Shown: one piece after another, positions 11,101 to 28,000 of the stretch
Numbering within the stretch: the first letter of the stretch is position 1
How the letters are laid out: the number at the start of each line of letters is the position of its first letter
From: Micractinium sp. NFX-FRZ
Lineage: Eukaryota; Chlorophyta; Trebouxiophyceae; Chlorellales; Chlorellaceae
Direction of reading: 5' to 3'
Length of the DNA: 64,000 nucleotides
Assembly: GCA_029339195.1 (NCBI GenBank)
Contig: JAPTJF010000113.1
Coordinates: forward strand, 62,001-126,000
The notes under the pieces: model-generated
What the model saw: the letters and a program-made list of their open reading frames with translations, nothing else
Told to the model about the DNA's origin: nothing
Database searches by the model: none
Made by a program: the position numbers and the translations under genes

Positions 11101-12088
11101 TGCCGTCCATACTCTACGCGCCACTTTCCTCTCGCCGCTTGTTTTCCACCCACAAAGTAGAGCGGTGCACCCCGTCGAGATGCGCGCTCCAATAATAGTC
11201 CAATATCAAACCAAAACAAATACCTTGGAGCGCAAACCCCCGGCCTGCCTGGCAACCTACTTCAGAGCGCGCGCTGGGCTCCACCACCCAGCCCAACAAC
11301 AGCATGTGGCACAACAAGCAAGCCCTCTGCCTCCTCCTCTTTCTGATATTCAGCCCTCGAGCGCCCGCAAGTCCGAAACCCGTCGATCCTTCACACCCAC
11401 CGCCCTTCCGGTGTTGCCCAAGTGCCGTGCCGCAGAGTGAACCCAGAATGCGCCCACCGCGCGCATCCTCCCCTCCCTTGTTTTGAGCGCCGCTGAGCGA
11501 GCCCAGGACGCCCCATCTGCGCGAATCCCCCCATCTGTTCTTGCGAGCGCCGCCGAGTGAACCCAGCAAGGCGCCCCTCTCCCCGGTGGCCGCTGATGTG
11601 TGACGCTGCCGTGTGTGCTCTGGCAGGGCCCCCCATGGTTTCCTTGCCCCTGATACTCCCGCCTCATTTTTGCACATAAAGCACCCACTACAGTAGTTTT
11701 GCCCAAGCCCGCCCCTGTTTTTGACACCATTGAAGAATGCTTACTGCCCCCTCCAAATCATGCTCAGAGCGTCCCCCCCCCCCCTCCCCCCGCCCATACA
11801 CACACCTCAGCGCCCCCTTGCTCCTTCCCTGCACGTCACCTGCCGCCCCTCTGGTCTACTACGAGCAGCACTTGTGCGGGCCCATCTAGCTCAGTTCCAT
11901 ATTGTAAACATCAATATCAGGCAGGCATACAGCGTGTCCAGCAAGCGGAGCAGGGGTGGGAGAGGTGGAGCGACTCTGGGGCAGGGCATCGGCAAGGCCA
12001 GGAAGCAGCGCAACAGGCTATCAACAAGCAACACTGCAGCACGCTTGGAAGCCGCCACGTCAGCGCCATGTCGCGTGCCACGTCACCC
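11101..12088. other. convergent intergenic region, HPP / PRMT5
   Basis: About 1 kb of 3' flanking DNA of two convergent genes. It includes the 60-bp minisatellite (11429-11583), a C-tract near 11768-11790 and a TGTAA at about 11903. No supported coding region. Confidence 0.6.
11429..11583. repeat. 60-bp tandem minisatellite, about 2.6 units
   Basis: Units start at 11429, 11489 and 11549 with GCCGCAGAGTGAACCCAG, GCCGCTGAGCGAGCCCAG and GCCGCCGAGTGAACCCAG. Full units are exactly 60 bp. The minus strand reads LGSL(C/S/G)GA repeats, but no gene context supports translation. Confidence 0.85.
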
Positions 12089-17287
<5,199 letters not shown>

Positions 17288-18499
17288 GGTGCATATGTGA
17301 AAGAAGCACACAAAACGCTCGAGCCAACAGCGGGCACAGCTGGGCGGCCAGGCTGGCGGCCACCGGTCGCGGGGGGCGGCGGAGGCTGTAAACAGTGCTG
17401 GGCAATGCTGGGGTGCAGGGAACGGGATGCATGCACTGTATCTGGTTACGAAAATTGCATGTACCTACAGGGTGCTGTTGCTAATGACGAGATTTGAAGT
17501 CTGTGCCTCCACACTTGTCCGTCGCTGCCGCCAGGCATGAGCGGCGGTGCTGCCGGCAGGAGGACAGGGCGTGCTGGCTTCTCTATGCAGTTTAAGAGAG
17601 ATAAGCTGGCGATCCCGATACAATCTCGGTCAAATTTCAGACTTGCAGGGTTCACTTGTGCATCAAGGGACCCACTAGCACCCATTACCCTGACAGTCAG
17701 CCGGGGCAAATAGAGGGCGGCGCAAGGGGAGGCGAGCGGGTGCTACGCAGCCCGCGAGCTGTAGCCCCAAACGTGGGGCTGTGGACGAACGATGCGTTTT
17801 ACACAACTGTTATTTATGCCTATGCGCCAGCCTGCATACCTGGAAGTTGGATTCCTCCCCCCACGTTGTCCGGGACGGCAGACAGACCTGCAGGGACGCC
17901 CGTGTGGCGGGTGCATCTGGGAGAGGTGGACCGCCCTCCCAGGCCGCTCCCGCCGCCATTGAGCTGCTCATACCCTGCCCCAAAGTAAAGGAGTGCACTA
18001 GGAGCCCGCGAGGCTCCCCCCAGACGCTGCTCTTTGCGACTAGTGGGGTGCCCACTCACCGCGACGACCGCAGTCTTGGAGCAGCACCCGCCAATCCCTC
18101 CAGTTACCAAGCGGCACTGCCAGCTCTTGAGTGCAGCCCGGAGCCCGGGGCCGCAGCGAACTGAGCAGGTGGGGCAAAGGCCAAAGGCAGGGCGCTTGGT
18201 CCTGCGTTGCTGCCTTGACCCCCTGAACATGCGCTGACCATTTGATGATGACCATTTGATGCGCTCGGGAGAACCCGGAATGCGCCAAGCGCTGGGGGGC
18301 TCCGCAGCGGGGAGCCACTGGTCACGCCCGCTGCCCCGCCTCTCTGAGCCCTGTCCCAATCGTTTGCTGCCTCATCCGCACTCCCGCGCCCAGCAGGCGG
18401 CCAGGCGAGGAGGCTGCACGGGCAGTGGCCCCAGCGGTGGTTGCGGCGCCGGCGCTCACAGAGCACCCGACTGGGCGGGAGTAGCCCGGCACGACAGCA
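17288..18499. other. divergent intergenic region, PRMT5 / MYB
   Basis: About 1.2 kb between two start codons; it must hold both promoters and 5' UTRs. A tandem TGACCATTTGATGA element occurs at about 18235-18261. No open frame with supported protein features, and no tRNA. Confidence 0.55.
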
Positions 18500-21400
18500 A
18501 TGCGTCCACGCGGCCCGCTGCGATACAGCGACTTTGAGTCAGATGAGGAGGATCTGGAGCAGGAGGAGGAGGATGACGACGACGACGATGAGGAGGAGGA
18601 GGAGTTGATGAGCAGCAGCGTGCGGGGGCGGCGCGGGGGCGGCGGCCGGCGGAGGCAGCGAGGCGGCGGCCGCGGCTCCAAGTCCTCCTGGATGCCTCAT
18701 GAGGACGATCTGCTGATGAGGTGTGGGGGCGCAGCAGGGCAGGGTCAAGTTGGACTTTGCGCGGGCTGTGCTGGTACGGCGATCAGCCTGCTGGGTGCAC
18801 GCGGGGGGCTGGTCAACCTCCCAACCAACCATGAACCGCCGCCGCTGCCGCCGCCGCCGCTGCCGCCGCCGCCCCTGCTGGCCTTCCTCAACTGCTGACT
18901 GGGCCCTCTCCTGCGCCCCACCTTTGCCCTGCTGTCCCGTCTACAGGCTGGTGCGCGAGCATGGGCAGAGCAACTGGAGCCTGATCGCCAAGCACTTCAC
19001 GGGGCGCATCGGCAAGCAGTGCCGCGAGCGGTGGCACAACCAGCTGCGCCCTGACATCAAGCGCGACGCATGGGATGCAGCCGAGGAGCGCCTGCTGATC
19101 GATGCACACCGCCGCATTGGCAACAAGTGGGCCGACATTGCCAAGATGATCCCTGGGCGCACCGAGAACGCGGTGAAGAACCACTGGAACGCCACGCTGC
19201 GCCGCAAGGACTGCGGCCAGCGTGGCGGCCCCGACGGCCGCGGCAACACGCTGCTCAAGGAGTATATGAAGTCCATTGGGGTGGGCAACGGGTTGGCGGC
19301 AGCGGCGGCAGCAGCGGCACACAGCTACGGCGGGCGGGCGGGTGTGCGGTACTCTGCGTCGCGGCGGCCGCCCACCAAGCGGCGTGCCTCGGCGGCAGAG
19401 GACAGCGGCGAGGAGGAGGATGGGGCAGAGGAGGAGGAGGAGGCACATGGCCGAGCGCACCATGACCAGCGGCGCAGACGCACTGTGCACGACCCCACGC
19501 CCCACCGCTCGCACATCTTTGGCAGCTATGGGCAGGGGCAGCAGCAGCAGCAGCAGCACCTGGGCGGCTTCCCTGGTGGCGGCTTTGCCTCCTTTGCAGC
19601 TGGGGCCACGCCCGACAGCCAGCAGCAGCTGCTGTACCTGCCTGCGGTGGGCCAGCAGATGATGCTGCCCATCCTGGGCAGTCACAGCACGCCGCACACT
19701 GGCAGCGCCAGTGTTGCTACCCGCAGCGGCAGTGCCAGCCGCCGCGCTGCCGGCGCTGCCACCCACCTCGTGTTCAGCCCACTCAGCAGCGCCGGGCAGG
19801 TGGGTGGCTTGGTGGGTGCTCATCAAAGCAGTGTTGTCTGACACATCCCGCGAGTGCTGGGAGTATGCTGTTTGCATTGGCTCTGGCGCCGCTACGGCAG
19901 CACCCAAATGCCCATTCGGCTTCCTTGTGTTGTCTCCTGCCCTCGACTGACGCGCCTCACGACCGCTCCCGCTGACTGCCTCCCAACATCCCTGCAGGCG
20001 CTGCCAGGCACGCACGATGGCTCTGCAGTCAAGGCTCTGAGCCAGGAGTTTGATGTGATGCTGCACCGCCGGCGGCGGCGCGGCAGCAGCCTCACGGCAG
20101 ACCTGGCGGCAGCAGCGGCGGCAGCGGCGTGCGGCGTCACCGTCAAGCGGGAGCCGCCCTCCACCCCTGAGCTGGACACAATCATGGATTGGCTGACCTC
20201 AGTCAACGGCACAGGAGTGCCCTCACCCACCACCACCACCGCCAAGCTGGTGCGTGCCTGCACGGGGCAGCAAGAGTGCGTCGGCATGCTGCTGGCTGGC
20301 TTGCCTGCGTGCCTGTTGACTTGGGAATGAGGTCGCAGCAACGGGCCGGCCGGGTTTGTGTACGGCATGCAGCGCACTTACATCGAAGACGTTTGGTTCG
20401 CGCCCCTCCCGTGCAGCTGCTCCCTGGTGCCGACCCTGCGCGGCCCGTCACTGGTGCACTCAGCGCAGCAGCGGCGGCGGCCATGCGGGCGGGTCCTGCA
20501 GGCAGCATCCTGGGGCCTGAGACCTCCCTCAGGGATGCTTTCAAGACCCCAGACATCCCCATGCTGGGGGTGTCGCTGTTCTCGCCGCACACACAGGTGG
20601 GGCACACTTTCGGTTGGCAGCTGGGAGGCATCTCGTGTGCTCGTCAGGCGCATGAGGTCTGCCATGCTGCCTCTTGGTCCACCACCTGCAAGAGGTGGGA
20701 GTAGTGCAGTGTGGCGGGATCACCGCAGCATGCGGCCCTCACCTGCCTATGGCCTGCACTCTCATGGCTCAGTAACAAGCATCCGCAGCATGTCAGCAGC
20801 GCTGTCTGAGGAAGCTCCTGCTGTTCGTGCCCCTGCTGCATTGCAGTCGCAGCTCGACTTCAGCACCCTGGGAGGGGACTTGCTGCTGGAGGTGGGGCAC
20901 GACCCGCTGGGCCTGCTCTCCCCCTTGGGCCGCCCGCCCCACGCTCCTCACTTCCGCCCCAGCAGCGGTGTGAGCAGCGTGAAGCCGGAGCCGCTGCTGC
21001 CTGCCAGCGGCTCTGCTGCTGCACCTGCTGCCTCTGCTGCGGTTCCGCCCCCCGCACGCCTCTCGTCTGCAGCGCACTCCAACCAGGGGCAGACTGCCAA
21101 CAGCGTGCAGCGGCACAGCGACAACAGAGAGGTCTCCTTTCTGCGTTCGCCGCGGACCTCGGTGCCAGCGCTGTTCAAGAGCCCGGAGGAGCAGAAGGCG
21201 GCAGGGCTGCCGCTGCAGCAGCAGAGGCAGCAGCCGCCGCTGCCACCATCGCAGCAGCAACAGCAGCAGCGGCGGCGGCGGAGCTCCCTGCTCTCGCCTG
21301 GCACTGGCTTCAGCGGCCAGTTCCTGAGCCCCCTGGCTCCCTCTGCCGCAGCCGAGGCAGGCAATGGCGCAGAGGCCAGCACAGGCGGGCAGCAGGCAGG

Positions 21401-21950
21401 CGGCGGCCAGGCAGCGACTTCAGGGCGCAACCTAATTGTGGTGCAGACCTCACCTCTGGCAAGCAACGAGACCTACCTCGAGCAGGTGGGTGGTGCCTCA
21501 GATGCCTGCCTGCCTGCCTGCCTGCCTGCTTGGCTGCACTGAAGCCAGCCTGCTGCCTGCAGCTTCCTTCAATCCGTGTCACACCACATCCCACCCTTCC
21601 CTCCGTCTCTGCCTCTGCATCCCCTCCTGCAGCTGCATTGTGCGGGGCTGGAGGTGGCCACTTACAGCGGCTGCATCCCCGGCCTGGCGGTGCCCAAGGC
21701 GCTGCCCCAGCTGCCCGAGGTGGCAGCGGGGCTGCGGCAGCGCCTGCTGGAGGTGGTCACCGAGCTGTGCTCCTCCATCCGCTGGCAGGGCGGGCGGGAG
21801 GGGCTGGGAGACATCCTGGTTGCGCTGCGCCTGGGCCCGCTAGAGCAGGGCGAGGTGGGGCTGGTGGTGGCCATGGCCGGCGCGGTGGGTGCAGCAGCGG
21901 CGGCGGTGCAGCAGGCGGTGGCGCACCTGCGCAGCATCGAGCTGCAGTGA
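18500..21950 (+). CDS. R2R3-type MYB transcription factor
   Basis: Exons 18500-18720, 18947-19799, 19998-20249, 20417-20596, 20847-21485 and 21633-21950 join in frame into 820 residues. An acidic Asp/Glu tract (about 12-35) and an Arg/Gly stretch precede two MYB repeats at about 61-163. R2 has Trp at SSW, SNW and ERW; R3 has AWDAAEER, GNKWADIAK and VKNHWNATLRRK. The sequence GNKW(A)xIAKxxPGRTENxxKNHWNAT is typical of plant R2R3 proteins of the MYB98/118-like type and of MYB3R proteins. R3 keeps Trp at its first position, unlike most plant R2R3 factors. The long C-terminal part is Ser/Ala/Gln-rich with FKTP, FLRSP and FKSP motifs that could be CDK sites, and no known domain. It should bind DNA in the nucleus; targets are unknown. 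Confidence 0.9.
21504..21530. repeat. (TGCC)n tetranucleotide run
   Basis: A short perfect TGCC microsatellite sits just inside the last MYB intron, 18 bp after the donor. Similar TGCC runs occur in introns at 23700-23723 and 47965-47992. Confidence 0.9.
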
Positions 21951-22871
21951 GCAGCGGGGCGGTGCAGGCAGGCATGTCACCACGCCGATGCGTAGGCCCC
22001 CAGCGCCCCCGTGCATCTTTGAGCCAAAGCCTCTCTGTGCGCCTCGTTTCATTTGTAGTCGCGTCATTTGTTACAAGTGCTGCCGCAGTACACAGAGAGG
22101 GGGCGAGGGTACAGGCCAGACAGCGCTGGCGGGGTGGGCTGGGGACCACGCTGGTTCAGCAACCGAGGGAATTGGAACCAGCGAGCTTTGAAAAGAAGCA
22201 ACGTCTGATGAGTAGTAGCACATGTGCATTGTGTGTGTGTGACCGTGTGAACGTGTTTTTGCGTGGCGACGAGGCCAGAATCACTGCATGGCAGGGCGCA
22301 GCAGCAGCCTAGGAAGCCAAAGTCTATCTACAAAGAGGGTACAGGGGAGGGCGCTGCTAGTCCCAACAACATGCAGCTTGCAGGATTGGGCGGACATGGT
22401 ACAGTTGGCAAACTACTGGCGGCAGCGTGGGATGAGACAAGGGGAGGGGTAGAAAGAGAGACTGGAGGGAAGACCAGCAAGCCAGGTGTGTATCAAACGG
22501 ATCACATGGTTGCTGCAACATGCATGATGTGTCAGATGAATGCCAATCAGTGTTAAGGCAGTGACGGGAGGGGTGGGGGACCAGCACGGTGCAGTGCGAG
22601 TACCGACCACCCTTTCAGCTGCGGTCAGCAGGTGCGATGAACATTGTGTAACCGAGGGTGCCCTGGTCTGAGAAGGGCCAGGCGGGCAAAATGAGTATGG
22701 AGCCCCTGCGGCGGGCAGCCAGCACAGGCACTGCCAACTTGAGCAGCGGGGTGCACGGCATCAGGCGGATGCAGACCCCGACCCCGCGGAAGGGTGCCGG
22801 GTGGTCGCCGTGAGCTGAGGCCCCCAGGCAATCCAGCCCAGGGGCAGGCGCGCCGGCAGTGCCTGAGCGGC
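21951..22871. other. convergent intergenic region, MYB / RbcX-like
   Basis: About 0.9 kb of shared 3' flanking sequence with relatively low GC. A TGTAA lies at about 22646. Open frames here are not conserved-looking and have no recognisable motif. Confidence 0.55.
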
Positions 22872-24701
22872 TTAGCTGCGGCGGCGGTAGTAGCCGCGCC
22901 GCTCCTTGTAATCGCCACGCTCGCCGCTGCCGCCGGTGGAGGTGCCCGACACGTAGGTGCTGCTCATCAGGTGCTGGCGCAGCACCTCGGTGGTCTCAAC
23001 CTCCACATACCTAGGGGTGTGAGGGATGGGGGGTTGCAGGGCATGGGCAGGACTCACAACCTGGGCTCACAAAAGGGACTCACAAACGGGGCAAAAGATA
23101 GGCAAGATGCAGCGCATGGGGCAAAAGGCCAGGCGTGGGCAGGGATGACATCAAGCGAGCCAAACGGCATGGGGCAGGAAGCAAGCAACCGGCGGGCATG
23201 TCAAGACAGCATGCAGGTGGCAGCTGGTGGCCCTCTCCTGCACTCACTTGGGGAACTTGAGCATGCTGGAGGCCATCTCTGACCGAATTTGCACGATGCG
23301 GTGCTGCAGGGCAAGCGCGAGCGGGAGGGTAGGGTGTTCGCTTTGAGCGAATGATGTAAGGTTGCACACGTTGCCACATTCGCTCCAACTGCTTGCGTCA
23401 CCAACAGCACGCCAGCAGCCTGCTACGCTGCCGCTTCTTCCCACTGCCAATGGAAGCACACTCTGCTCCACCACAGCCCAGCATCTTCCACGCCTCGCCC
23501 CGCCCTGCTGCCCGGTCCAGCTCACCGCCAGATTGGCGGGGTCAATGGTGTGGGAGGTGGAGGTGGAGGCATCCACCACAACGGTGGATGGCTGCCGCAG
23601 CATATCCAGCAGGAACTGCGGGCAGCGCAGGGCAGCCACGGAAATTGGGAGTTAGCAGGCCGTCGGGGATCTGGCTTGCGGCTTGTGGGTGAGACGTGAG
23701 CAGGCAGGCAGGCAGGCAGGCAAGTGTGCTTTGTGCAGGAAAAGCTGCACATGGGGGGACCTTTCAGCAAGTACAGCCTCGCTTGCTGCTGCATCGCCCA
23801 CCCCACCTTGTTGCTCTGCGAGGGCGGGTTCTCGCTGCAGTAGTTGGTGAGCCACTGGGCCTTGAAAATGTCCAGCTCCTGGGGCACGAGAGGCGGCGCG
23901 GGGGAGGGCAGGGGTGGGCGCCGCGAGAGCGTGGCAGAGCTAAAGCAGCGCAGCAGGCGTGTCCACATTTCGGTTTGTCATCTTTAGGCTGCTGGCAGGC
24001 TCCGGGGTGTGCTGACAGGCACAGGCTCGGCAGGCACCCACCTGCAGCTGGTACAGCAGGCGCTGCGTGGCCTTGGCGGTCAGCACTTTGAGGACCACTG
24101 CAGCCGTCTCCCGGTCAAACTGGCTGCGCTCCCACTCATCATCGTTGTGCTCATCGTAGTTGGAGCGGTCAGCCCTGCAGGCGTGGCAGGGGCAGCGGCC
24201 GCAGCGCTGGTCAGCGCACCGCTCGTTTGACCGTGGCTGGTGCCGTGGGAGAGGTTGGGTCCTGCCGAGAGCAAACAGGTGACCCAACAGTTTCAGCTGT
24301 CCCAATCCTGTGCGTCTCCCCAGCTCCACACTCACCACTTGTTCAGCTGCAGCGAGCAATTCCAGGCGATTGCAGAGGGGTGTGAGGGAGGGGAAAGGTG
24401 AGTCGGGCGGCGGGAAGTGCGGCGAGCGGTGCGAGGGCGTGCTGGCAGAAGCCGAGCAGGCCAGCACCCACATGCCCTGGCACGCTCTGGCATGTGATCC
24501 GCCGGTGGAACAGGCACACACGCTGCTCACCTCGTTGCAGGACACTTGAAGAGCCTGACGGAAGTGAGTGACACGACGCGGAGCCGCAGACCGCACGCTG
24601 CACCTGGCCCCTGCGAACCGAGAGCTACCGCTCGTGAGCGACTGGGAGCTGCTGCGCCGCAGGCTGGGGGCCGCCGGAGCGGCGGCAGCAGTAACTTGCA
24701 T
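22872..24701 (-). CDS. RbcX-like plastid chaperone candidate
   Basis: Seven exons (24701-24531, 24346-24336, 24174-24042, 23878-23807, 23615-23526, 23303-23248, 23010-22872) join in frame into 223 residues. The first about 55 residues are Ser/Ala/Arg-rich without acids, as in a plastid transit peptide. The mature part is all helical and follows the RbcX pattern: a helix with TAKATQRLLYQLQ, then WLTNYCSENPP, a FLLDML helix, RIVQIRSEMA, and VETTEVLRQHLMSS near the end. RbcX assists assembly of Rubisco large-subunit dimers. The match rests on pattern, not on an unmistakable signature, so another helical plastid protein is possible. The ATG at 24701 is the first in frame; exon 2 has only 11 nt. 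Confidence 0.55.
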
Positions 24702-25009
24702 ACTCAAACAAGCTAACCCAAGCAGAGCAGATAGCTGTGAGCCTCAAGGATGCGGGAATTGAGGGCGAAAAGATCAAAGAGGCAGGACACTTTGGGGACA
24801 CTTTGGGGAGCTGAGCTGGAGGGAGTGGCATGGGCAGCACATGCCGCACTGCACCTTCCTTCATTGAATTGGATGTCGGGGCCGTTCCGCCAAGCCTCCA
24901 GAACGGCAAGACACGCACCAGGCACAGGCCAAGGCAGCGCCGGCGCGCAACAGCTGACAGCTGAGCCCGGTTGGCCCCGGGGCACACAGCGGCTCTTTGG
25001 CTGGGCGCC
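24702..25009. promoter_or_regulatory. divergent 308-bp region, RbcX-like / SFI1-like
   Basis: Only 308 bp separate the two start codons, so the promoters must overlap or be bidirectional. It includes a direct repeat GGGGACACTTTGGGGA around 24788-24812. No TATA box is obvious. Confidence 0.45.
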
Positions 25010-28000
25010 ATGGCCGCGGATGCGGCGCCCGATGAGGCCGACACCCCCCAACGGCCAGAGGCGCCGACGCCCACCGCCGCCAGACGTGTTGGCGGGGGGT
25101 ATGGTAAGCCCCGAGGCACACTGCCCCTTGCCGCGGCTGTTAGGTCTGCGCCATCAGCATGCAGGGTGTGTGGGATACCGGCAAGCTGACCAACTGTACC
25201 CCTGGCCTGCCCTCACCCCTGGCCCACGCCTACAGAGTGGCGGCGCAGTGAGCGCTACACAGAGGCGCTGACTGCGGCCGCCGCCTACGACACCTACCGG
25301 GCGCTGCCCTGCGACGGGGCCGCACTATCAGCTACCGACGTGGCGGTGCTGGCAGAAATTTTGAAGGCAGCAGAGGCGGAGCTGGATGCTGCCGCCGCCG
25401 CTGGTGGAGGCGCCGCGGCGCCGGCGCAGCAGGCAAGCCTGTGCGAGGAGTAGCAGGTGGTGTGGAGACGGGTGGCTTAGGGGCGCCTTGGCTGCGCCTC
25501 GGGCATGGTATCAGTTGTGCGCAGCATGGCATGAGAGGCGATTTGCACCCCCTTTCGTGCAGGCACGCATGACCAGCCACAAAAACGCCTGGCCACCTGC
25601 CAGGCCTGGCCACCGGCCCTCCCGCATGCTCTCCCGCCCATCCCCGCTCACCCTCTCGTCCCCTCCCCTCCCCTGCCTCTGCACCCCTGCAGGCCAGTCT
25701 GTCCCAGGTGCTGCGGGCCTACCAGTGGGTGCTACGCGGCGCGGGACTGGACTGCGACAGCGACACGCGCTACTACCGCACGCTGCTGCGCCTCAGCCTG
25801 GACCGCGAGGAGACCGACTGGTGGGGCCGCCTGTACCGCGAGATCAGCAGCAACTCCAGGCACGTGGGTGCTGGGCTGTTGGGTGCTGGATGTTGGGTGG
25901 GCATGGTATGAGGATGGGCAGGGGGAAGCCGCTGTGGTCTGTGCACAGTCCAGCCTCGACTCCCCGCCCGGCTGCCTCGTTGACCCCGCTGTCCCAACCC
26001 AGTGCACCCGTTTGCCAGACAAATCCTGAACCGTGTGTGCCACCCTGCCCTGCCCGCACCCCCACCCCTGTCCTGCAGGCGCTACAATGTGCCGCCGGAG
26101 CAGCAGCAGATGCTGATGAATGTGCTGCTGAGCTGCCGCGTCGGCGGCCCACCAGCAGAGGATGCGCTGGCCTGCCCGGAAGCGGCAGAGTGGGCGCAGG
26201 CGGTGGTGCAGGCCAGCCGCCCCAGCAGCGCTGTACCTGGCGGACCTGCACCTCCATTGCGGGTGGATCGGCAGGCGGCGCAGCGCTTCCACAAGCCTGC
26301 CGTGCCTGATGGCTCCCAACATGGCAGCCGATTGTCAAGTCCGCAAGGGCTGGGCGATGGCACCGCCTGGCACCTGGCAGAGCCTGTCAGCTTTGCCAGC
26401 CTGCCGCCAGGTGATGACATGGAGGATCTACAGGCGCAGCAGGCCCACCAGCTGGAGGCCGCCGTGTTGGCCTGGCAGCAGCATCCGCCTACCGCCAAAT
26501 CTGCCTCCTCACCTGCGGCCAGGCCTCTAGCAGCACAGATCAAGCAGGCCTTGCAGAGCTGGCAGCAGGCCAGCGCTGCTGTTGATACAGCTGCTTTCTC
26601 CCCATCAAGGGCGGAGGGCAAGGCAGTGCCCACCAGCCGGGTGACTGTGGAGGATGCGGTGGGCAGCAACCACAAGCAGCAGCAACAGCAGCAGCCACCA
26701 CTGCGGCCGCAGCGACCGAGATCGGCAGATGCAGCACGCGTAACCCTGTGCTTTGTGGTTCCCTCGCCTCCTGGGAGTCCGCCAGCGGGGCAGCAGTACG
26801 AGCAGCCTGCCCCCTGGGAGGGAGTCAGCCTTCAATGGCCACAGGCAACCTGCTACCAGCAGCAGCCAGCAAGCCCGTGGTGGACAGAGCAGCATGAGCC
26901 GCCCACCAAGTACCCACCCATCCACTACCCTGCCGCGGCACCGGCCATCAGCCCAGGTGGGTGCTGGTTCACATACAGAGGGAGAGGGGCCACGTGGGTG
27001 GATGCAATCATCCCGCCCCCCTGGAGGGACGCGGGGCCTGGCGAGGGCTGTGCCAGCATGCCTCGGAGGGATGCAGCAGTGCGGATGGGCTCATGACGCC
27101 TGTTCCGTGCGGCGTTCACGCATCAGGCATCCGGCAAACCAGCGACCCGCTCTTGATGAGGCTCCTCCCTTGTGTGCAGCGCCAACATTGCGACCTGGCG
27201 ATACAGCGCTGCACGGGAGCGCGTCGCTGCATGACGGCCAGGCAGAGAGCCCCCGCATCCTGGCATACCCACGGCCCAGCATGGCAGCGGCAGCATCAGC
27301 AGGACCTCTGTCAGCGCCACAGGAGGTGGCCCCCCATGTCAGCGCCTTGCAGGCTCTCATAAAGACCCCTGAGCAGGAACAGCGGCTAGCTGATTGCTGG
27401 GCAAACTGGCGCAAGGTCGCCAGCAATGCAGCAGCGGCGCGACGCTTGGTAGAGCTGCGGGGCACGGGTCGGGCAGAGGACTTCAGGGAGGCTCAGCTGT
27501 TGCGGCTTCACTTCGCCACCTGGCGCTGCCGCAAGCAGGCTCTGGCTGCCGCTGTGCTCGGCCGCATGATCAGCGCTCAGCAGCGCCATGCCTTCCTGCG
27601 CTGGCGGGCAGCGGCCAGAGAGGCTGCTGAGCTGGGACGCGGCGCCTGCCTGCACTACGCTGGCAGCAGCCTGCGAGGGGCGCTCAAGGTATGCTGGCTT
27701 GTCTTTGGCTGGGCTTAGCGGCAGCTTTCCTGCCATCGGCAGTGCATGCTGCTGTGCTCTTGGTGGCTGAGACCCATCCTCACAATATCCATGCTCACGT
27801 CTTTCCTTACAGCTATTGGTTGCCGAGACCATCCTCACAAGACCCATCCTCACGAAACGCGTCGTCACGACTTTCCCCACAACTCCTGCAGGTCTGGAGG
27901 CTGGCTGCCTCAGCCCGCAGGGCCAAGTGGCAGAAATGCCAGGCGGCACTGGCGCACTGGCAAGGGCATGCAGCCGGAGCAGTGCTTGCAGCCTGGCGTG

